Below are positions 1-10,877 of a stretch of 64,000 nt of DNA, one piece after another. The first letter of the stretch is position 1. Every line of letters begins with the position of its first letter. Under the pieces are notes generated by a model. It ran no database searches. It was not told the origin of the DNA and saw nothing but the letters and a program-made list of their open reading frames with translations. Source of the DNA: Lantana camara (lineage: Eukaryota > Streptophyta > Magnoliopsida > Lamiales > Verbenaceae); the NCBI GenBank assembly GCA_037501455.1, contig CM074858.1:41661001-41725000 (forward strand), given 5' to 3'. Position numbers and translations under genes: made by a program.

Positions 1-654
1 AATCACTTGTGCAGCCCCAGCATAAGCCTTGAATCAGTAGTCTAAGGCGACACCCTTTAAAGCTTATACCTAAGACTACAGAGTTAACTCATAAAGTGAC
101 AAGGAACCTCAAGTCCAAGGATCAATTAATCACATCAATGACTCGTGAGATATTTCCTAATATGGAAGTTTCCATTTCCTGAAATAGAAACTTCCTTTCC
201 CATTTAGGAATCTTCTCACACGGGGCACCTCAGTGAACTTACTTATTAAAGTAAGCACCCTCATGTATCACGCACGTATCAACTATACACTTTGCACCTC
301 CATGAAACAAGGTGGTCCTTCTTAAGGGCGTGATCCCACAAGCAATCCTTAGAGGAGTCAGGTTGACACTCCCACTGTCTGTAGGACTCATCGGCTTGGA
401 GTATTTTACTAATCATGACTTATGTGATATAGGGCTCGTTTCATGAACCATTTCACCTAAATGGTAGAGTCCTAAAGTCATCAGGATTAGGGGAGTTCTC
501 ATACATGCACAGCTAAAGTAAACGCATACCAAACAAGAGCATATAAAGAAGTGTTGCCTCAATACGTTATTTTATTCAAAGATTGTATGTGATTACAATA
601 AGGAAAAGTACAAAAAGGATATACAATAGGCTTTCTAGGGCACTATTCCTAACA
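1..654 (-). mobile_element. Ty1/copia-like LTR, right end only
   Basis: The block ends ...GCACTATTCCTAACA at 654. On the minus strand it therefore begins TGTTAGGAATAGTGC, a start typical of copia-type plant LTRs. On the minus strand it also has an AATAAA at about 60-80 nt and a TATA-like run (TTTATATGC) further in. The left part lies outside the window, so neither its full length, its partner LTR nor a target duplication can be tested. It abuts sequence that matches the interior of a gypsy LTR (cf. 52011 onward), so it inserted into or truncated that LTR. No copia coding sequence is present. Family assignment rests on end sequence alone. Confidence 0.7.
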
Positions 655-1018
655 TCGAGTTCCGTCAACTTCCCTAGACTCGTACCGATGATTCTGGTCT
701 AATTAACTTAGCCTCGTATTTTTCTAAGCCTATTTGAACCCCCTAAATTCAACCAAAAAATGAATCGTCCGCAAAACTGCCACACTTTACCATTTTGATC
801 ATAACTCATACGATACTTAACCAAATTAACTATGGTTAGACTCTTTGTAACCCTAGTTCAGCCCACTATCAGCCCTAACTCTCTCCCAACTGAACAACAC
901 TTCACACACAAGAGAAAAACTCAGCCAAAGTTCCAGGTTCCAGTCTCATTCTCGCCACCCCCACAAACCTTAAGATTTTTGGGCTCTAATCTCTTCCAAC
1001 CTTCAATCAATTCAAGAG

Positions 1019-1024
1019 GTGAGT
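1019..1024 (+). promoter_or_regulatory. Candidate 5' splice donor in L1
   Basis: AGAG|GTGAGT matches the plant 5' splice consensus closely. The same relative place in other LTRs holds CAAG|GTAAGC (52382), AAAG|GTGGGT (11241, minus), CAAG|GTGAGT (38138, minus) and AAG|GTAAGC (23266, minus). Use as a splice site is inference. Confidence 0.55.
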
Positions 1025-1495
1025 TTATTTTATTTTATAAATATACATTCATTTGTGGTCATTTTAAGAAAAACATCTCTAATTTTGAGCTAGTTTTAAT
1101 GGAGTTTGAAGATATGATTGAATAGTTAGGTTATAGATGAAATTGTTGATTCCTTTGATTCCATAGGGTTTTTGTTGGATTGAAAGCATAAACGTGATCA
1201 CCTTAACTGTCTTATTTCATTTATGGACCTATATTTTGTGGTAGTTGAAGGTTTAATGAGATGACATTAATGAATCTTGGAGAATTTGGTTGAAACTTGA
1301 AATCATTCTCCTCCCTCACGTTATGAACTAAATTGCTACGTTTTGGGACTGAAATTGTTGTCATTTGCTGCTCCATTTTGTTTTATTTGTTGCTTGTTTG
1401 TTGGTCGTTTTTTGCATGAGTTTTCTGCCCTGTTTTGCTTCGTTTTTGTGCCCTGTTTCACCTTGAACTACTGTTGTCTGCTGGCCGCCGAGACA

Positions 1496-1621
1496 CTCTC
1501 CCCTGGCGGGGAGAGTTTGTGCTAAAAATGTCCCCGGGCGGGGATATTTCTACAGTTTGGTGTCTGCATCTCTTTCCTCGGCCGGGGAAGGTTGTGTTGA
1601 GCTGTTCACCGGGCGGGGAAC
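1496..1621. repeat. Palindrome cluster in L1 intron 1
   Basis: There are four short inverted repeats in 126 bp. CTCTCCCCTGGCGGGGAGAG at 1496-1515 has 8-bp arms. TCCCCGGGCGGGGA is at 1531-1544. TTCCTCGGCCGGGGAA is at 1574-1589. GTTCACCGGGCGGGGAAC at 1604-1621 has one arm mismatch. Centres are GGC/GGCC/GGGC. Spacers are unrelated AT/GT-rich sequence. Short ORFs read through this stretch on both strands, but they have no family match and merely follow the GC-rich bases. Confidence 0.8.
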
Positions 1622-1737
1622 TCCTTCTTTGTGTGTTATTTGTTACTTTTAGTTGTTGCAACCTTGTTCTTGTGGGCATGTGCTTCATTTTATGGTTTTG
1701 TGCATGTATTTATATTCATATGCATGCAGGTGTTGTG

Positions 1738-2010
1738 TAATATATATATTAATGCATGAGTGTGTACGTGTATATATGTATATATATACTTATGGAATGT
1801 GTTATTATGTGATTGTGTAATGTGTAACTATTACCTATATATGCATGCATGTATTATTTTGTGTGTGTACGTGAGTGTATAGTATATATATATTATGTAA
1901 TATTATATGTAATGCATGCATGTATGTGTACGTATATATATATATATATTCTGCATGTGGATTGTATATATATTATATATATTTATGCCTGCATGTACGT
2001 ATATATATTA
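1738..2010. repeat. AT/CATG/TGCA/GTAC low-complexity tract
   Basis: About 270 bp consist largely of the self-complementary tetramers TATA, TGCA, CATG, GTAC and their runs (for example ATGCATGCATGTATG, TACGTATATATAT). The same kind of tract sits next to the palindrome cluster in other LTRs (37090-37290, 44140-44320, 53260-53475, 51600-51740). No gene is seen in it. Confidence 0.7.
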
Positions 2011-2365
2011 CTTATGTTATGAATTATTTAATTATTTGGAATTAAATTGTTACCTATTTCGTGTTATTTAATTTTCAAACATGGCTGGAATGTCTTTATT
2101 TGTCTATTCTCTAATTGTAAACTTGTTATTTTTGAGCTATAAATGTTATATGAATTCATGACTTGAATTGCTATGAACTATGAAACGGTTAAACGTGAAA
2201 CCTTCAAGTTTGGGACGTGTTGAATGAAGTAATTGGTTATATGGCTCCATAACATGATATATACCTCGTATGCATCTCATATCATGTTCATTGCATGTCG
2301 TACGTCATATATGGTTTGTTTAGAGTCTTGAGTCTCATATATACACCATGTCGTTTCTTGTACAG

Positions 2366-2451
2366 GTTTCTCCAGGGCGGAGACGTGTCGGGTTCATAGG
2401 TTACTCCCAAGTCTTTAGTTCTTCTTGGTATTGTTCTGTAAGGTGTAACAG
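2366..2451 (+). other. Candidate leader exon 2 of L1
   Basis: An acceptor-like TTTCTTGTACAG ends at 2365 and a donor-like AACAG|GTGGGT follows 2451, giving an 86-nt exon. The homologous exon in the inverted LTR at 31884-31970 is 87 nt with the same signals. It has no long ORF, so it would be untranslated leader. Confidence 0.5.
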
Positions 2452-2616
2452 GTGGGTTTCTCTTTTATTAGCTATGATGACCCGATAAATCCCTTATGTG
2501 AAAGTTTTAAGCCAAAATATTATATATAAATATATATTGAGTCTTTTCAAATGAGTCAATGATTTCTAACGTAAAACCCTTCTTTTATGTATCCCCACCT
2601 TATGATTTTTGGGGCA

Positions 2617-2852
2617 GACATGATTGAACCCACGGGCCCAGGGACTTAGTGCAAGTGGCGATCCGGGGAGACAAGGGCCGATGGTGATCCCTTGTACTAG
2701 TCCCACCACATTTATGGTGATACCGGCCCTCGCTAGGAGATTAGCGAGGAATGGGAGCTTAGTGCCCTTGGGGGATTCATGTACCCCCATTGGCCCATGT
2801 ATGGATCGATGGTCAGGTCTTGCTAACCCGTCTACCACCCGGAGAAAAAAGG
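2617..2852 (+). other. GC-rich conserved block in LTR
   Basis: This block contains GGGCCCAGGGACTTAG, TATCCGGGGAGGCAAGGG-like, GATACCGGCCCTCGCTAGGA and CACCCGGAGAAAAAAGG. It recurs in almost every LTR of the window in either orientation, for example 8700-8935, 10010-10225, 31500-31715, 36000-36200, 54410-54620 and 62715-62915. It lies in intron 2 of the proposed leader. ORFs reading through it are shadows. Function unknown. Confidence 0.65.
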
Positions 2853-3192
2853 TGTAAGCGTTTATATTTATGAATGATAATAATTATGATTGTTTATGAA
2901 TGAATATGAACGAACATGTATGAATGTGTATGATCACTAACGTAAAAGATTGAATTGATATGCACACATGAGGAGTAGGTTGGAGATATTCGCCCACCCG
3001 CCAGGGCTCACGTAATGACCTCATTAATGATTATGAATTATGAAATTGATAGTTGTAATCCCGAGCGTTGTTTCCTTTGTTTTTACCCAGTTGGGAATTA
3101 TCTCAAAAAAACCTCGCACAGGATTTTAGCTTGCATGCGTGTATGTTTAAATTCTGTAATACTATTATGTTATGCCCTGTTTTATACCCACC

Positions 3193-3237
3193 AGTCTCCT
3201 ATAGACTAAACCCGGCTTGTTTGTCGTTCTTTTGCAG
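3193..3237 (+). promoter_or_regulatory. Hairpin plus 3' splice acceptor in L1
   Basis: AGTCTCCTATAGACT (3193-3207; 5-bp arms) is followed by a pyrimidine-rich run and TTCTTTTGCAG ending at 3237. The same order hairpin, pyrimidines, CAG occurs near the 3' end of most LTRs here. Exon 3 would begin with GTTTTGGAGTGCTAGG. Confidence 0.6.
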
Positions 3238-3700
3238 GTTTTGGAGTGCTAGGAGGGATGTTAAGTTTGTCGAGTCATGTGGTTCGGTTCAGTTGGAGTC
3301 TTTTCACACGCATATTTTCAGTTGTATAAGTTACATTAAAGAATGTATAAATGTTATGATTATGATGTATTGATTCGGGACAGGCTTCGAGGGTTAGACT
3401 GAACCCGTGATTTATGCTCTATGAATTATGTTTTATGTTTGGAATTTCGGGATTAGCTATTTATGCTAGTTGAACCCGTCAATTACTACCTGGACTTATG
3501 ACTGATTACATGATATGCTTTCGCACGTGCATTTTACCCTATTAAATTGCTTATTTGGTTTCGAGGTTCTAGCCCCGCCTAGCATAGTGAGTGAGTATGT
3601 CCCCGTTCGCCGTGACTTGGTACGTGTATGGACTTTCCATATCATACGTGGGGTGGGTCTCGGTGCGGGGGATGTGGTGTCTCCCGTTTGGGGAGCTACA

Positions 3701-4458
3701 TGGCCTGCTCTCGTACTCTTGAAAATTGCATGAAAATTCCTGAAAAAAATTAGGTAGCAGCCGCTACCATTTTGTGAAGAAAATGGGTCGGGCCGCGACC
3801 CTCATATATTCTGCTTGAGATTTGAATTTCAAACTCAAATTGCTTGGTTTTCTCGGCTTGTTTTCAGTTCATACACTCTATTAACATGTCATATTATGTG
3901 TTAACTTGTATGTTACGAACTTTGGCATGAATTTGTGGACTATTGTCCGAGATATGGTTCATTATGTCTTCTTTGCTCCGAGTACGTGCATGCATGCTTC
4001 ATTGCTTCTAATATGAACCCCGATTGCTTATTTAGCATCTCTTTTATGAATTATATGAATTATGTTCATGTTAAGGTACTTGTTATGTTCGCTATGTGAA
4101 ACTTTTGGATTGATTTGACATGAAACGTGAAAGATATGAACTCGAGTGAATATGAACGCTTCTTATTATGAATGAATGACTTGTTTACATGCCTTAAATG
4201 CATTAATCATGTACATGAACGTGTTTATGACATAATATCATATCTTATGCATTCATACCATATTCATTACATTGTCGAGCATCTTATATGGTCATTTTGA
4301 GTCTCACTTCACCCTTCCTTGCACAGATTTGGATCCTATTGGTGACGAGGCCGGGCAGTGAGGTCCTTGTGCCATTTCTTTTATCTTACAAGGTGGGTTT
4401 CTCTTCTATTAGTTAAACAACCCTATATACTTCCAATGTGAAATGATTTAAGCCAAAC
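3701..4458 (+). mobile_element. LTR fragment L2, first piece
   Basis: This starts abruptly after the L1 end, in the palindrome region of a related LTR. It carries an exon-2-like segment (4327-4392; acceptor CCTTGCACAG, donor ACAAG|GTGGGT) and stops at the CAAAC target site of solo LTR S1. It resumes at 8606 and again at 22371. No TG start is present, so the 5' half is lost. Confidence 0.75.
3753..3801. repeat. Two palindromes in L2
   Basis: GGTAGCAGCCGCTACC (3753-3768; 6-bp arms, centre AGCC) and GGGTCGGGCCGCGACCC (3785-3801; 6-bp arms, centre GGCCG) occupy the same place as the clusters in the other LTRs, with arms different from all of them. Confidence 0.75.
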
Positions 4459-5539
4459 TGTAACAGCCCAAAACAGGGCCTGGATGAAAACAGTAAGTTA
4501 AGGCAGTGGTAAAGCGTTTATAGACCGTGATCCAACTTTTTGAATCATCGTGCATTGCATTCTTACATGAACTTTGTGCTCGTATATGATCTGACATGCT
4601 TTAAGGGGGAATTCTTGACCTTTGATTCAGTTTACTATTCATAACCCGAGCCTACCTTGTTCATATTGCTACTCGAACCCTAGAGGTTCATCACACATGT
4701 TTCCTAATCGTTTGAACTGGTTTCCCGAACTCAGAAAGTCTTTCTTGAACCATAAGGGTATTTTTGGAACTTACCGACCAAAGTTACTATTCATCAGAAA
4801 ATGATCTTTTGATTCTGATACCTTTTTCAACCCAAGTTACAGTCGAATCGATCCTTGAGTCGAGACGAGTCTTTTGATATTATTCTTGGCTTGGAAATCC
4901 ATTCCGGAACTTTGTTTTATTGAAAACGTTTTAGAAAACCCTAGTTTACTATTCCTTTTACGAACAGTTTTCATTCGGAAAATGTTTTCTCTTCGGATTT
5001 GCACTACTTGAGCTATTTCAAGATTTTTGAGATGTTTTACAACTCTTGATTCAAACCCTAGCTTGAAATTTTGAAGCGTACGTTCGTACGTGAGAATTCA
5101 CTATTCATCCTACGTTTTCAACTTTTTAACGGTAAAACGTTTTATAGTCGATTTTGGACTCAAAACGCTTCTCGATTTATTTCTTGAATTTTGGAAGCCA
5201 TCCGGACTTGAAAATCATTCTAGAAAGTCGTTTTTCACTCATGTCGAGTTTCGAGCTCAAAACTTTTATTCACTAAAACTAATGTATCTTTCAAACGGTA
5301 AATCCGATTTCGACGAATGAATATGCGTTTCGAAGCTAATTTTCTTGCCGTCGGAATGGTTAAACTTCCAGCCACTTATCCTCGAGCCTTGGGGGATGAA
5401 ATTACAGAAATACCCCCAGCAGCCCATTTTTAGCTTCAACATCCCTAAAGCTTCTAGAAGATACAAGTGGATGAACTCTTGTTTTGCTCTCCTACCCTTA
5501 AGCCATCTCTAATTGCAAGGTGAGGGGCTTCTTCACACC

Positions 5540-5547
5540 TATATATA
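5540..5547 (+). promoter_or_regulatory. TATA box of S1
   Basis: CACACCTATATATACCCC is followed by a C/T-rich leader of about 100 nt and a possible donor TAG|GTTAGT at 5653/5654. The layout matches S2 (TATAAATACCCCCC at 19839, donor at 19946). Confidence 0.6.
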
Positions 5548-6348
5548 CCCCTCTCATGGCATTTGAATCCTTGCTCAAAGTCTTGTGTTAACAAGCACTC
5601 CTCTCTCCCTCCTTTCCCCTCTTGCTGTCGGCATCCCCTCCCCGTGTAGCTAGGTTAGTTTGTTTTGTTTATGTTATGTTAGTTTAGTTTATGTTTTTAT
5701 GTTATTGTATGTTTATATTATGTTTAGGTTGGGTCTTAGGGTCTTCCCTAAGCCATATAGGATTTTATTTTATGCATTTATTATATAGTTTTCATGATAT
5801 GTTTGTGTAGTTGTTTATATGTTTTAATTGTTTAGTATATGCTTGAATATGTTATGAATTGCTCTAGTATATGCTATGATCATGTGATATGCTTGTTATA
5901 TTATGAGAATTGATGCATGATTTTGGAATTTGAATTATGTTCATGCATGTTAGCTAATGGAATAGTGATTTACAATTTATTATGTCACAACTTGTTACAT
6001 GTTGATATGGAATTAAATTGTTACATGTTACATACCTAAAGGTTTATCATATATGATATGATATGATATGAGATATGTTGTGACATGTTGTCACATTGTT
6101 ATATGACTCTTGAATTATGAATTGAGCTTATGATATGGTTTGGATTAATGGATTAGTGCCTTGATCATGTTATACACTTTAATAGTGTCACATGTTATAA
6201 CCTAAGATAGAATAGTGTTTCATAACTTGATCTTATGCCTTAATTGGATCTCTTAACTATAGGTTATACCTTTAACCTAGATCACATTTGATTATATTAA
6301 CATGAACTTGAAACTATAGGTTATAATCAAGATCATAATTTAATTAGG

Positions 6349-6430
6349 GTGTGTGTGTGTGTGCATGCCGTGTGTGTGTGTGTGTTCGTGCATGGTGTGT
6401 GTGTGTACCGTGTGTGTGTGGGTGTGTGTA
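6349..6430. repeat. (GT)n-rich microsatellite
   Basis: An interrupted GT array contains GCATGCCG and CATGG islands. Its complement gives the false short ORFs rich in His-Thr. It lies in intron 1 of S1. Confidence 0.85.
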
Positions 6431-6467
6431 TAGTAAGGGTTTGACCCGACCCTTTGACCCGACATGT

Positions 6468-6548
6468 GAATAGTAACCGGTGAATAGTAATCGTGAATAG
6501 TAATCTTGAATAGTACTTTTGAATAGTGCTTTTGAATAGTAAAAGTGA
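6468..6548. repeat. GAATAGTA tandem repeat
   Basis: There are seven or so degenerate units of GTGAATAGTAATC / TTGAATAGTACTTT, about 13 bp each, directly after the GT array in S1. Confidence 0.75.
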
Positions 6549-6898
6549 ATTAAAACTTGTGCTTTCTCTATAGACATTTGCACCTAGGGTTTCCATATCC
6601 AGGGTCTAAAATGTGTTTTCAAAATGTGTTTTCTTTCGTGGACTTGTTTCTTTACCTAAGGTTTGCGATAGGATTCATAATTTGACTAAAGCTTACTCGG
6701 TTATAGTAAGATCATAGTCTAACGTTAAGAGTAACTCACTTTGACGTATTCCTTTGTGTGTTACCTTTCTTGAATACCTTAAATGGTATTACTCTCTTGT
6801 GTTACATGTTCCTTGTTCATTTGTTTCTTACATTTCATATGCATCTTGGTTAGTAGTGGGTCTTAGTTCTTAAGCTCACTCTAGTACGCCACCTACAG

Positions 6899-6968
6899 GA
6901 GTTAAAGTTGAGCACTGGGATCCCCAGGGCACCGCATAATCTGTCTACCTACCTTTTGTTACTATTAG
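6899..6968 (+). other. Candidate leader exon 2 of S1
   Basis: Acceptor-like CCACCTACAG ends at 6898 and donor CTATTAG|GTGAGG follows 6968, giving 70 nt. S2 has the matching segment at 20875-20916. Splicing is inferred from signals and position only. Confidence 0.45.
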
Positions 6969-7590
6969 GTGAGGTGAAGTTATAAATGTTTTCCAACTGG
7001 AACCACGATTATACTATCGTATCATATGTTTTGAAATTCAAAGCTAAACCTTGTTTTGAACTATCCCTTTTATCGGGACATTCTCTTGAAAGGATCATTC
7101 ATACTTTAATAGTATACATTGATCAACAGTACATGTTTTCCAAAGTTCTGCATTCTTGTTCAAAGACAGTTACATGTTTGCATATGTTTTCAAAGTACAG
7201 ACAGAATCACATGTTTTCAGACAGAATCATATGTTTTACAGACAGCATCATATGTTACAGTTACAGTTTCACATGTTATAGTTAGCATACTGGAGTGTTA
7301 CTCTGGTCACTGCTAATCTTAAATGCAAGCATACAGTTTACAGTTTGGGCCCGGCGGTTATGTGTGGAGGTGATGCTCGGGAGGTGAGCGCCAACGACAT
7401 CACCAATACCGGCCGCCACACTTAGACTATTGACACCGACTTTTAACAGGAGGTTTGTTAAGTCAGGACAATTTGTCTGGGAACGGACAGCAAATCTGTT
7501 CCCATTACATGTTTACAGGTCGCCTAGGGCTAGCTACCCGAAGTGACAACCGGTGGAGGATGGTGCATGTTTGTATGCGTTGGTAAGAGT

Positions 7591-7740
7591 TATTGTTGAC
7601 CTTGGTCCGATAGTCTACTATGTGCGGAGTTGTTGTTGACCTTGGTCCGATGCTCTACTATATGTGGGGTTATTGTTGATCTTGGTCCGATACTCTACTA
7701 AACGTGGAATTATCGTTGATCCTGGTCCGACATTCTACCG
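7591..7740. repeat. 40-bp tandem repeat, about 3.75 copies
   Basis: Units start at 7591, 7631, 7671 and 7711 with a constant 40-bp period, each containing TTGTTGACCTTGGTCCGAT or a close variant and then CTCTACTA. The repeat is present in S1 and not in S2, so it arose within this LTR. Confidence 0.9.
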
Positions 7741-8062
7741 AATCATGTTTTCTGGAGTAAGGATGGAGGAGCCTAGCTTGCGGGCAAAATTTTGTTTCAT
7801 AAAGGATGGTTCATATCTGGAAAAGTTCACTTTACCCTTATCCCGTTTTATGAAAGAACTATGAACCATCAACAGCATATGTGTGCGCGTGTGATAGCAT
7901 TCATGAAAATGTTTTATAACGTGCATTCTTTTACAGCATCGCATTCAAAGAGTTTTATCAATCGAACTTGTTTCAAGTTCTTCTTTAAAGCATTGCATTT
8001 AACAGTTTCGAACTTTACTTCAAGTTCTTTAATTCAGTACTTTCTTTAAAGTATTCCCTCGC

Positions 8063-8112
8063 TTAGTCCTTTTGACTAATACCTCTCCCGTTTTCTTGCC
8101 TCGTGGTTTCAG
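8063..8112 (+). promoter_or_regulatory. Hairpin plus acceptor in S1
   Basis: TTAGTCCTTTTGACTAA (8063-8079; 6-bp arms) is followed by CTCTCCCGTTTTCTTGCC and TGGTTTCAG ending at 8112. S2 has TTAGTCACTTTGACTAA at 21671 with the same order. Confidence 0.6.
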
Positions 8113-8605
8113 GTCTTGCAGCCGCAGTCTAGAGGTATCTTGAAGCTCTAGATTGTCATTTTTGTTTCAGTCAGGACTTAGTATTACTTCCTCTTTTGTG
8201 TCCTGCATATGTTTTATGGCTGCATCACTTTATGTTTCTGTATATGTTTTTGAATACTTGAGTATCTTCGTTATACTCTTCCTGCTACTCTGTTACCGAT
8301 ATTTTGAACTCTGCTGTATCGGTACTTATATGTGAATCTGTTATATGTTCTGATATGTCGAGTCTCTCTTACACGATCAATATGTTCTTGCTTGTTACAT
8401 GCCATCACGCACATGTTTTGAAAAGTTTTAAAATGCTCTGATTTTCCGCTGCATAGCCACATCGTTGTACATGTATAGTTTTGATAGATAGCCGTTCGCT
8501 GGAGTATTTCTTGAGTGATGGCTCACACCATTATTTGAGAGGTGCTTCAGTGCGGGGGTTGAGACGCCGCTCTCCTCTTGTTCTGGTACGGGTGGGGGCG
8601 TTACA

Positions 8606-9219
8606 CAAACTATTATAAGTATATATCGAGTCTTTTAAAGAGTCAATGACTTTTAACGTTAAGCCCCTTTTCTTTATTGTTACCCTACCGAATGATTTGG
8701 CAAGACATGATTGATTACATGGGCCCTGAGACTTGGCACATATGGCTATCCGGGGAGGCAAGGGATGACGATGACCGTATGTGCTAGTCTCAACCAAACT
8801 ACGGCGATACCAGCCCTCGCTAGGAGGGTTAGGGAGGAATGGGAACCAGGCTTTTGGGGATTTATGTATCCCCCTAGCCACATTGATTGAGGTTTCCGGT
8901 CCTTGCAAACCCGTCCATCGCCCGGAGAAAAAAGGATTTTTAATTGAATGATTATGAAAGATCGAATGATTATGATTGATCAATTGATTGTGCATGAAAG
9001 ATTGTATGTGTGTAAACCTAATGAACACTTAATGATTACACAAGGAGTCGGTTAGAGATTTGGCCTTCTCGTCGGGCTCACATATAACCTATTGAATGAA
9101 TTTGGTGTTATAATCCCCTTTGTTAATTTTCTTGTTTTACCCACTTGGGAATTGTTCTAAAACCTCTTATGGGATTATTACTTGTATGAATGTGATTAAA
9201 TTCCGCATTATTTATATAT
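8606..9219 (+). mobile_element. LTR fragment L2, second piece
   Basis: L2 resumes after the S1 target duplication. The joined flanks (AAGCCAAAC then TATTATAAGTATATAT) reproduce the continuous sequence seen at 2511-2545 in L1, which confirms the S1 insertion. It contains the GC-rich conserved block (8700-8935) and ends at the TATAT target site (9215-9219) of G1. Confidence 0.85.
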
Positions 9220-9339
9220 TGTAGCACCCTAACCCCAAGGCAATACATCCCCCGCACTATAGCCTCGATCCACATACGAAATGGACAATCCGTACATAAA
9301 TCAAAACTATAGCGAACAGGTGACAATTAAAATAAACGA

Positions 9340-9639
9340 GCTAGGCGGGACACTCCCCAAGGTGAACCATGAAGATATGATAATAAAAGCGGAAGCAATT
9401 CAATAAATACGTATAGGTACCATATTTACCGATATAGATACATATAGGTACCAAACTTAACTATCAATACATTATCATCTCTTTATACTATATACATGCT
9501 CAAGTACTCAAAATATGCTAACAATTATCATGACATGTCTTTCCCAAAAGTTCTATACATGCTATATCAACAAGCTATACATGAAAGGTGTAATGCTAGA
9601 CCCTTGAAAATGCAAGACTGGACCGGACTCCCGCCTAGC
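9340..9639 (-). other. Long-range stem in G1 exon 3
   Basis: GCTAGGCGGGA (9340-9350) and TCCCGCCTAGC (9629-9639) are perfect reverse complements, 278 bp apart. Both lie between the LTR end and the proposed acceptor. The right LTR keeps the first arm (16695-16705) and has one change in the second (16983-16993). Equivalent arms occur in most other LTRs here. Confidence 0.65.
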
Positions 9640-9659
9640 ACGACCACGCTCACAAGTAC

Positions 9660-9692
9660 CTGAAAAGTGAAGTATCAGTCTACCGAAGACTG
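9660..9692 (-). promoter_or_regulatory. Hairpin plus acceptor in G1 left LTR
   Basis: CAGTCTACCGAAGACTG (9676-9692) has 6-bp arms. On the minus strand it is followed by CTTCACTTTTCAG, whose AG lies at 9660-9661. The right LTR has the identical hairpin at 17030-17046 and acceptor at 17014-17015. Confidence 0.6.
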
Positions 9693-10400
9693 AGTGAGGG
9701 GCAATAAATATATATAGCACACATTACACGCAAGTTGTAGCCTCGGGTGAAGACTTGGAAAAGAAATAAATATATAGTTCAAGAAAACTTGTTCTTTGCC
9801 CGAGATTACAACTAATCACTTTAACATTTTAACTTGATCATTTCATGAACAAGTGGCCCCGGCGAGTAAGGGCGATTCTCCAACCTTTACACCAAACGTG
9901 ACAATATGTGCTTGCATGATTTATTCAATACGTGATCATACATTTCCTTTAGTGCTCAAATAACATATTCATGCTTGAAACATGCAATAACCCGAGGATA
10001 ACCCGACATGCCAGAATCATCCCCAGTCTCCTTCTTCCTCCGGGTGATAGTGGGTTTGCAAGGCCCAACTATCCACGACATGGTGTGTGTAGGGAACATG
10101 ACTCCCTAAACACGGAACTCCTTCCACCACTAATCTCCTAGTGGCTTCGGGGGTGATCCCAATGAGGTGAGAATAGCTCAGGAGTTACCCGTCAGCCCTT
10201 GCTTTCCCGGTTGGCTCAATAACTATCCTCGGGCCCACGTGCAATCATATACTCGCCCAACATGCTTAAAAATCATGATAATCATGGCTTGCTTGCTTGA
10301 AGTATTTGTATTTTGGAAAACGTTTACAGATATAATACGTTTTGGCCGAAAATAGCACATAAAGGTTGTAGGGTTCTATGTACCTAGAACAAAACCTCAC

Positions 10401-10465
10401 CTTTCTTACAAAACACAACAAGGATATGCTCTACGGAGCCTGCTCCTCGTCCACGACCTCGTGAC
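10401..10465 (-). other. Candidate leader exon 2 in G1 left LTR
   Basis: On the minus strand, GTGTTTGCACAG precedes a 65-nt segment starting GTCACGAGGTCGTGGACG and ending AGAAAG|GTGAGG. The right LTR copy is 17755-17819 (65 nt) and G3 has the same exon at 62419-62483, also 65 nt. Confidence 0.55.
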
Positions 10466-10650
10466 CTGTGCAAACACGAAGTGTATACGCGAGACATGAC
10501 TCAAAATGGACCAAATATGACGAACGGCGAAAATGCAACGAGATGATGAGTACTAGATCATATAATAGCAATTCGGGGTCAAAGAAATCATCGGATCATA
10601 GACCTAAATTTTTAATTTTGTGGAGAAAATTTTGTTATGTCAGACACACT

Positions 10651-10877
10651 GGAATGGTCGTTCCGGCTTCCCTTTGAAAATGGGAAGGGCCGTTCTCGTG
10701 GCCCTTCAAAACGCGCCAACGTTTTTCAAATTAAAAGCGCGCCTTAAGCGGGAACGGCCCTTCCGGTACTCAGGCCAAAATGGGAACGGCCGTTCCCAGG
10801 CTCGGCCGCCTATTTTGTTTGAAAGAGTGGGAACGCCCGTTCCCACAATGCCTTGAGGCTGGGAACGGTCGTTCCCA
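10651..10877. repeat. GGGAACGGCCGTTCCC palindrome array, left LTR
   Basis: There are six units. TGGGAACGGCCGTTCCCA is perfect at 10781-10798. TGGGAACGCCCGTTCCCA is at 10828-10845 and TGGGAACGGTCGTTCCCA at 10860-10877. Three less perfect units lie at 10651-10664, 10681-10697 and 10750-10765. Spacers of 14-50 bp are unrelated to the arms. ORFs reading through are shadows. Confidence 0.85.

Larger units (their letters stand above)
655..3700 (+). mobile_element. Gypsy-type LTR L1, 5' truncated
   Basis: From 655 the sequence follows the interior of the intact LTR at 51328-55483, starting about 680 bp in: the same GAGTTCCGTCAACTT..., ...GTTAGACTCT..., then a splice-donor-like AGAG|GTGAGT at 1018/1019. 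It ends TGCGGGGGATGTGGT...GGGAGCTACA at 3700, the standard U5 end of this LTR group. The first ~680 bp are missing, cut off at the copia LTR. No PBS follows 3700; another LTR fragment starts instead, so this is not the 5' LTR of an intact element. It carries all modules of the shared LTR plan: palindrome cluster, exon 2, GC-rich block, hairpin and acceptor. Confidence 0.85.
4459..8605 (+). mobile_element. Solo LTR S1 (TGTAACAGCCC family)
   Basis: A 4147-bp block begins TGTAACAGCCCAAAACAGGG and ends GGTGGGGGCGTTACA. It is flanked by perfect 5-bp duplications CAAAC (4454-4458 and 8606-8610). It has no PBS, polypurine tract or pol, so it is a solo LTR left by LTR-LTR recombination. A TATA box (5540-5547), an exon-2-like segment and a hairpin/acceptor all read on the plus strand. 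It shares its first bases, its exon-3 start (CTAGAGGTATCTTGAAGC) and its hairpin with S2, so both belong to one lineage, distinct from the other LTRs. Internal tandem repeats make it longer than S2. Confidence 0.9.

Noticed and set aside
1..654. A host gene or copia coding region at the left edge
   Set aside because: No open frame with copia Gag/Pol motifs; ends and composition fit an LTR only.
832..1125. 97-codon ORF near the left end
   Set aside because: It lies inside LTR L1 across the exon 1/donor region, matches no family, and homologous LTRs have stops in that frame.
6333..6596. His/Thr-rich minus-strand ORFs as a metal-binding protein
   Set aside because: They are translations of a GT microsatellite.
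8531..9028. 165-codon minus-strand ORF, the longest without pol homology
   Set aside because: It reads antisense through the GC-rich LTR block. Equivalent frames in the other LTR copies are broken, and composition follows the GC-rich bases.
10651..10877. Palindrome arrays as a CRISPR array
   Set aside because: Spacers are not uniform, units are palindromic and vary in the centre, there are no cas genes and the context is a plant retroelement LTR.
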